Of a stretch of 7,741 nt of DNA, positions 4,950 to 7,741 are shown one piece after another. The notes beneath the pieces were generated by a model that saw only the letters and a program-made list of their open reading frames with translations, had not been told where the DNA came from and made no database searches. The position numbers and the translations under genes were made by a program. Each line of letters opens with the position of its first letter. Positions within the stretch are counted from its first letter, which is position 1. The DNA is from CAZVAN01 sp964625245 (GTDB lineage: Bacteria; Patescibacteriota; Saccharimonadia; Saccharimonadales; UBA10212): NCBI GenBank assembly GCA_964625245.1, contig CAZVAN010000030.1, forward strand, positions 1 to 7,741, written 5' to 3'.

Positions 4950-5330
4950 TTATACTACTTTACTGCCTATGAAGTTTACTAGGGCGGTAGCTACTAGGAC
5001 TATAGCCAGCCCGATTATAGAATTAACTATCCGCTTACGGGCTGAAACGCCCTTTTCAGAGTTACCCATTGTGGTTGTGTATTGCACCCCGGCAACAACT
5101 ATGGATATAACAGCCACAATCCCGGCCAGAAATAGCAACATGTCAACAAGAGCCAGGCCGATTAACCAAATGTCATTAGGAAAATTTACTTTTGGTGCAC
5201 ACTTCCCAAAAGCGTCATACTCTCCGTTGGTTATATACTTCCACCAGTGCGGGAAGCCAAAAAAATGATGTACTCCGTTATCTGTATTAGGGTTACAGAC
5301 AGTAGATGCGAAATTTGTCATTAGCCACAT
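4950..5330 (-). CDS. VirB2/TrbC-like pilin paralogue with aromatic N-terminal region (2nd)
   Basis: A 126-residue protein with two helices and no recognisable signal peptide. The N-terminal 54 residues are rich in aromatic and His residues (HHFFGFPHWWKYI at 21-33, then YDAF) and hold two cysteines, C12 and C44, bracketing that stretch. Helix 1 is about 55-79 (LIGLALVDMLLFLAG region), followed by the loop AGVQYTTTMGNSEKGVSARK (80-99) and helix 2 at about 102-121. The loop follows the family pattern with Q-Y, MGN and a basic RKR. The ATG at 5330-5328 overlaps the previous stop as TAATG; a second ATG in frame at codon 4 is an alternative start. How the N-terminal part is exported without a signal peptide is unclear, unless helix 1 inserts with the N-terminus outside. 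Confidence 0.78.
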   Translation of the reverse strand: MWLMTNFASTVCNPNTDNGVHHFFGFPHWWKYITNGEYDAFGKCAPKVNFPNDIWLIGLALVDMLLFLAGIVAVISIVVAGVQYTTTMGNSEKGVSARKRIVNSIIGLAIVLVATALVNFIGSKVV

Positions 5331-5767
5331 TAGCTAAAAATCCCTCCTGGGATCAGCCATTGAACGAACCCGAAAATAAACATGAAGGTGAGCAGAGCTA
5401 TTAAACCGTTAGATATTCTTTGCTTAGCCGCCGTAAGTTTTTGAGGGCTATCTCCGGCTATAGAATATTGAATTCCGCCAACTATAATTGTGGCAACAAC
5501 CACAATCCCAACGCCGGCGCTGAGAAAATCAATAATTTGTTGCAGCCTTTTAATTATCAAGTTGTTTTTCAGGCAGTCTTTTAGGCCCGGATTATTGTTG
5601 CAAGCGACGCAACTTTTTAGCTGATCGGGGGTTAACGCCTTGCCGGGAGGATGGGCGCTTTCTGGATGGCAGTCATCTGCTGCCGCAGCCATACCAGCAG
5701 TCGTCATCATGAATATTGAGACAAGAGCTATGATTATCAGAATTGCCCGTATTTTTATATGTTTCAT
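5330..5767 (-). CDS. VirB2/TrbC-like pilin paralogue with four cysteines (1st in operon)
   Basis: A 145-residue secreted two-helix protein and the first gene of the operon. Residues 1-30 form a signal peptide (KHIKIR start, long hydrophobic core, AAAA end). The exported segment has four cysteines, C33, C53, C56 and C65, including a C-x2-C pair, against two in most paralogues. Helix 1 is about 77-97 and helix 2 about 119-139. The loop between them, GGIQYSIAGDSPQKLTAAKQ (97-116), retains Q-Y, a Gly-Asp turn and the AK pair but is the most divergent of the seven. The ATG (5767-5765) has no Shine-Dalgarno; an extended -10 at 5787-5795 would give a leader of only about 13 bases. It is divergently arranged with the VirB6-like gene. 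Confidence 0.8.
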   Translation of the reverse strand: MKHIKIRAILIIIALVSIFMMTTAGMAAAADDCHPESAHPPGKALTPDQLKSCVACNNNPGLKDCLKNNLIIKRLQQIIDFLSAGVGIVVVATIIVGGIQYSIAGDSPQKLTAAKQRISNGLIALLTFMFIFGFVQWLIPGGIFS

Positions 5768-5786
5768 TTTGTCAGTTTATACAAGA

Positions 5787-5798
5787 ACTATAGCATAA
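5787..5798 (-). promoter_or_regulatory. extended -10 promoter of the pilin operon (left arm of inverted repeat)
   Basis: Read on the minus strand this is TTATGCTATAGT: an extended -10 with TG and TATAGT (5792-5787). It is the exact reverse complement of 5839-5850. Transcription would start near 5780, about 13 bases before the ATG of the first pilin gene. No convincing -35 is visible, which is common for extended -10 promoters. Confidence 0.6.
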
Positions 5799-5838
5799 TC
5801 GAGCCGTAAATTATTATTGAGGTGCAACAGATTATCGC

Positions 5839-5850
5839 TTATGCTATAGT
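5839..5850 (+). promoter_or_regulatory. extended -10 promoter of the VirB6-like gene (right arm of inverted repeat)
   Basis: TTATGCTATAGT contains an extended -10, TGC-TATAGT (TATAGT at 5845-5850). Initiation near 5857 gives a leader of about 14 bases before the ATG at 5871, with no Shine-Dalgarno (AGAAAAAAGCGAAA). The -35 position holds only a weak match around 5822-5828. Confidence 0.6.
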
Positions 5851-5870
5851 CAGGTTAGAAAAAAGCGAAA

Positions 5871-7741
5871 ATGAAACACTACAAAAAAATAGGGTTGGGG
5901 ATTTTCCCTCTGATAGGGTTGGCTTTGATTTTTTTGCCGTTTCATAAAGCCTTTGCGGCCCCGGGCTTGATGATTACACCAGTCACCAGTGGCAGTCTTA
6001 ATCTATCCTTCAAGGACCGTACCACTATAACCGGTACGGTCAACGGCGTGGCGGTGACCTATGTTGATAAGGGACCAACGGATACCAATTACCAATACGT
6101 AATACAAGAAAGTGGAATCTTTTGTAGCTCGGGCACTCCGTCTAATATAACTATCCTAAATAATGACATCGCCCTTAGTGGTGGGGGTAGTTCTACCGTC
6201 ACTGCTCGTTTTGACGCAACAACTAGCACCGACGGTTCAGCGGGTAGTTGCACTGTCCATGGCTCTACACAGTTCGATGTGGGTAATCCTCAGAACGGTA
6301 TGAACTTATTGCAATGGCAGGGAGGCAAGCTGCAAATTATAAACACTGGGGCTTCGTTAACCGAAATAGGCACCAGCGACTTATACGAAGCAGACCCTAG
6401 TGCGACTTGCGGTGGTGGTACAGTGGCGTTTGTAAACGGCGACGTAGCAACCATATATGGCCTAACCCCCAACGGTAGGGGCGGTTCAGATACCTCTAAT
6501 TTTCCTGACCTGAGTGGTACGAGCCTTGCTACTGGTTCTGCTGCGTGCTTCGTAAACAAAATTAATCTGCATTATGATGTAAGCGGACTTAGCCCGAGTG
6601 ACCAAAGTTATTTAGATGAGTCTAAACAAGGTTACGGCATAGGCGGTAGCCGCCAGCCGCCGGGGACCGATGCTGTCGGCGTATCACCTACGTGTGACCC
6701 CGGTACGGATTCGGGCTGTACCTGTACCGGTAATCCCGGCACCAATTTGGTTTGTACGACCACGAGTTCCACTCCGACTTCGACTAGTACTGACACTTCG
6801 GCATGCGTATTCAAAACAAACTCATCCGGCTGGGATACGGCCTTGTCATGGATGCTCTGCCCAGTGATAAACGGATTAAGTAAATCAGCAGACGGTATAA
6901 ATTGGTTCGTTAAGAATCAGCTTAACTTTAGTGTCAAGGATAATTTGAGCGGCCCGGTTAAAAACGCCTGGTCAGTATTCAAGAATTTAGCTTCGATTCT
7001 TATTATTATTTTGATGCTGGTCATGGTTATGTCCCAGGCCATAGGCGGCAATATCTTTGACGCCTACACTATCAAAAAACTTTTACCAAAACTGGTGATA
7101 GCTATTATTATCATGCAGGTATCTTGGTATTTATGTATATGGCTAATAGGACTGGCTAACGATGCCGGACTGGGGATTGCGGATTTAATTTCAGCGCCGT
7201 TTGGTGGTGCTGGCTCTCTTGATTTGGGCAGTTTGCTGCACAATCTTGGTGGGTTGTGGCCAGGTTTAGTATCGGCCGGAACGGTCGCCGGGTTGATTAC
7301 AGTCATTGTTTTTCATGGAGCACTTCTCAGCTTTGGCTGGCCGGTGCTTCTATTGGCAGTAATTCTAGTGGCAATAGCTACGCTTGTTGCTTTGGCTACT
7401 CTGCTATTTAGAAATGCCTTATTGGTTCTTCTGGTAATAACTTCACCCCTGGCATTCTTGGCCTGGGTGCTGCCCGGCACGCAGCAATACTGGAAGATTT
7501 GGAAAGATAACTTTACTAAACTTTTAGTATTCTTCCCGTTAGTAATGCTATTAATCTACGGAGGCAGGATATTTGCCTGGACGGCGGGCAATCTGGGTAC
7601 CCCCGGGGGCCTTGATGTCATAATGGTCTTGATTGGGTTTTTCGGACCTTATTTTTTCTTACCAAAGACTTTTAAGTGGGGCGGCACATTCTTGTCACAA
7701 GCCTCAACCGCTATTAATGATTCGTGGCCGGTCAAAAAAGG
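5871..7741 (+). CDS. VirB6/TrbL-like polytopic T4SS membrane protein, 3' end beyond window
   Basis: An open frame of 623 codons from ATG 5871 with no stop before the window ends. Residues 1-29 are a signal peptide ending AFA. Residues 30 to about 365 form an exported region rich in Gly, Ser, Thr and Asn with ten cysteines (85, 127, 180, 226, 275, 283, 285, 295, 312, 330) and a Ser/Thr linker at 296-311. From about 373 the protein is polytopic: helices near 373-390, 408-427, 466-486, 489-510, 513-540, 547-566 and 583-600. Segments such as the W-K-x-F-x-K-L-L-V-F-F-P-L pattern at 545-556 resemble VirB6/TrbL inner-membrane channel components, which anchor pilus and DNA passage in type IV secretion. 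VirB6 normally lacks such an exported N-terminal domain, so the family call is by architecture and context. It is transcribed divergently from the pilin operon by a matching promoter. Confidence 0.75.
   Translation, partial: MKHYKKIGLGIFPLIGLALIFLPFHKAFAAPGLMITPVTSGSLNLSFKDRTTITGTVNGVAVTYVDKGPTDTNYQYVIQESGIFCSSGTPSNITILNNDIALSGGGSSTVTARFDATTSTDGSAGSCTVHGSTQFDVGNPQNGMNLLQWQGGKLQIINTGASLTEIGTSDLYEADPSATCGGGTVAFVNGDVATIYGLTPNGRGGSDTSNFPDLSGTSLATGSAACFVNKINLHYDVSGLSPSDQSYLDESKQGYGIGGSRQPPGTDAVGVSPTCDPGTDSGCTCTGNPGTNLVCTTTSSTPTSTSTDTSACVFKTNSSGWDTALSWMLCPVINGLSKSADGINWFVKNQLNFSVKDNLSGPVKNAWSVFKNLASILIIILMLVMVMSQAIGGNIFDAYTIKKLLPKLVIAIIIMQVSWYLCIWLIGLANDAGLGIADLISAPFGGAGSLDLGSLLHNLGGLWPGLVSAGTVAGLITVIVFHGALLSFGWPVLLLAVILVAIATLVALATLLFRNALLVLLVITSPLAFLAWVLPGTQQYWKIWKDNFTKLLVFFPLVMLLIYGGRIFAWTAGNLGTPGGLDVIMVLIGFFGPYFFLPKTFKWGGTFLSQASTAINDSWPVKK

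Larger units (their letters stand above)
5787..5850. repeat. 12-bp perfect inverted repeat in the divergent promoter region
   Basis: ACTATAGCATAA (5787-5798) and TTATGCTATAGT (5839-5850) are exact reverse complements separated by 40 bases. Going inward, after one mismatch three more bases (CGA against TCG) also match. Each arm is an outward-pointing extended -10 element, so the symmetry coincides with the two promoters. Confidence 0.9.

Noticed and set aside
4249..5268. Long plus-strand frames opposite the pilin genes (4249-4680 and 4969-5268)
   Set aside because: They are antisense shadows of hydrophobic coding sequence; the minus-strand frames have family motifs, overlaps and signal peptides.
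2803..5767. The array as holins, toxin peptides or tandem single-helix proteins
   Set aside because: Signal peptides, paired cysteines and a conserved basic loop between two helices fit VirB2/TrbC-like pilins better, as does the divergent VirB6-like gene.
6290..7306. Minus-strand frames inside the VirB6-like gene (6290-6559, 6632-6814, 7064-7306)
   Set aside because: They lie fully opposite a continuous 623-codon frame with a signal peptide and membrane helices, and show no motifs of their own.
1..7741. CRISPR array, insertion sequence or phage remnants
   Set aside because: No regularly spaced repeats, transposase or integrase motifs, or terminal inverted repeats with target duplications were seen.

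Overview
The window looks like a chromosomal segment of a Candidate Phyla Radiation (Patescibacteria) bacterium, most likely Saccharibacteria (TM7) or a close relative. The reasons are the family resemblance of a run of tiny two-helix VirB2/TrbC-like pilin proteins, a CPR-style VirB6/TrbL-like membrane protein, a two-helix membrane protein of a type I associate with this group, tight packing and ordinary use of TGA as stop. The taxonomic call is inference from protein character, not from a database search.

Layout. Positions 1-1964 are all on the minus strand and read, in transcription order, comF-like phosphoribosyltransferase (1269-1964), tRNA-Ser(TGA) (1121-1208), a 64-residue membrane protein (902-1096), tRNA-Ser(GCT) (804-896) with its own terminator (772-801), a 175-residue membrane protein (206-733), a cluster of hairpins (57-132), and the 5' part of tRNA-Arg(GCG) running off the left edge (1-51). 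A 316-bp divergent intergenic region separates comF from an Hsp20 small heat-shock gene on the plus strand (2281-2748). Hsp20 ends at a bidirectional terminator (2768-2801) shared with the convergent block to its right.

Positions 2803-5767 hold seven consecutive minus-strand genes for small proteins with one architecture: usually a signal peptide, a short exposed region with cysteines, and two membrane helices separated by a short basic loop with a Y-x-x-(S/T/A)-x-G-(N/S/D)-type motif. They overlap or nearly touch and read as an operon encoding type IV secretion pilin-like subunits. The two genes nearest the middle of the array's distal end (3263-3703 and 3775-4248) share an almost identical 65-bp block. 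Transcribed away from this operon is a large gene (5871 to beyond 7741) for a VirB6/TrbL-like polytopic protein with a long cysteine-rich exported N-terminal region; it is truncated by the window end.

The most interesting part is the 103-bp gap between the pilin operon and the VirB6-like gene. It carries a perfect 12-bp inverted repeat whose two arms are each an extended -10 promoter element pointing outward, so the two units appear to be driven by matching promoters. Together these genes suggest an envelope-spanning type IV secretion or DNA-uptake apparatus built from many non-identical pilin paralogues. ComF lies nearby but nothing in the sequence ties it to this machine.
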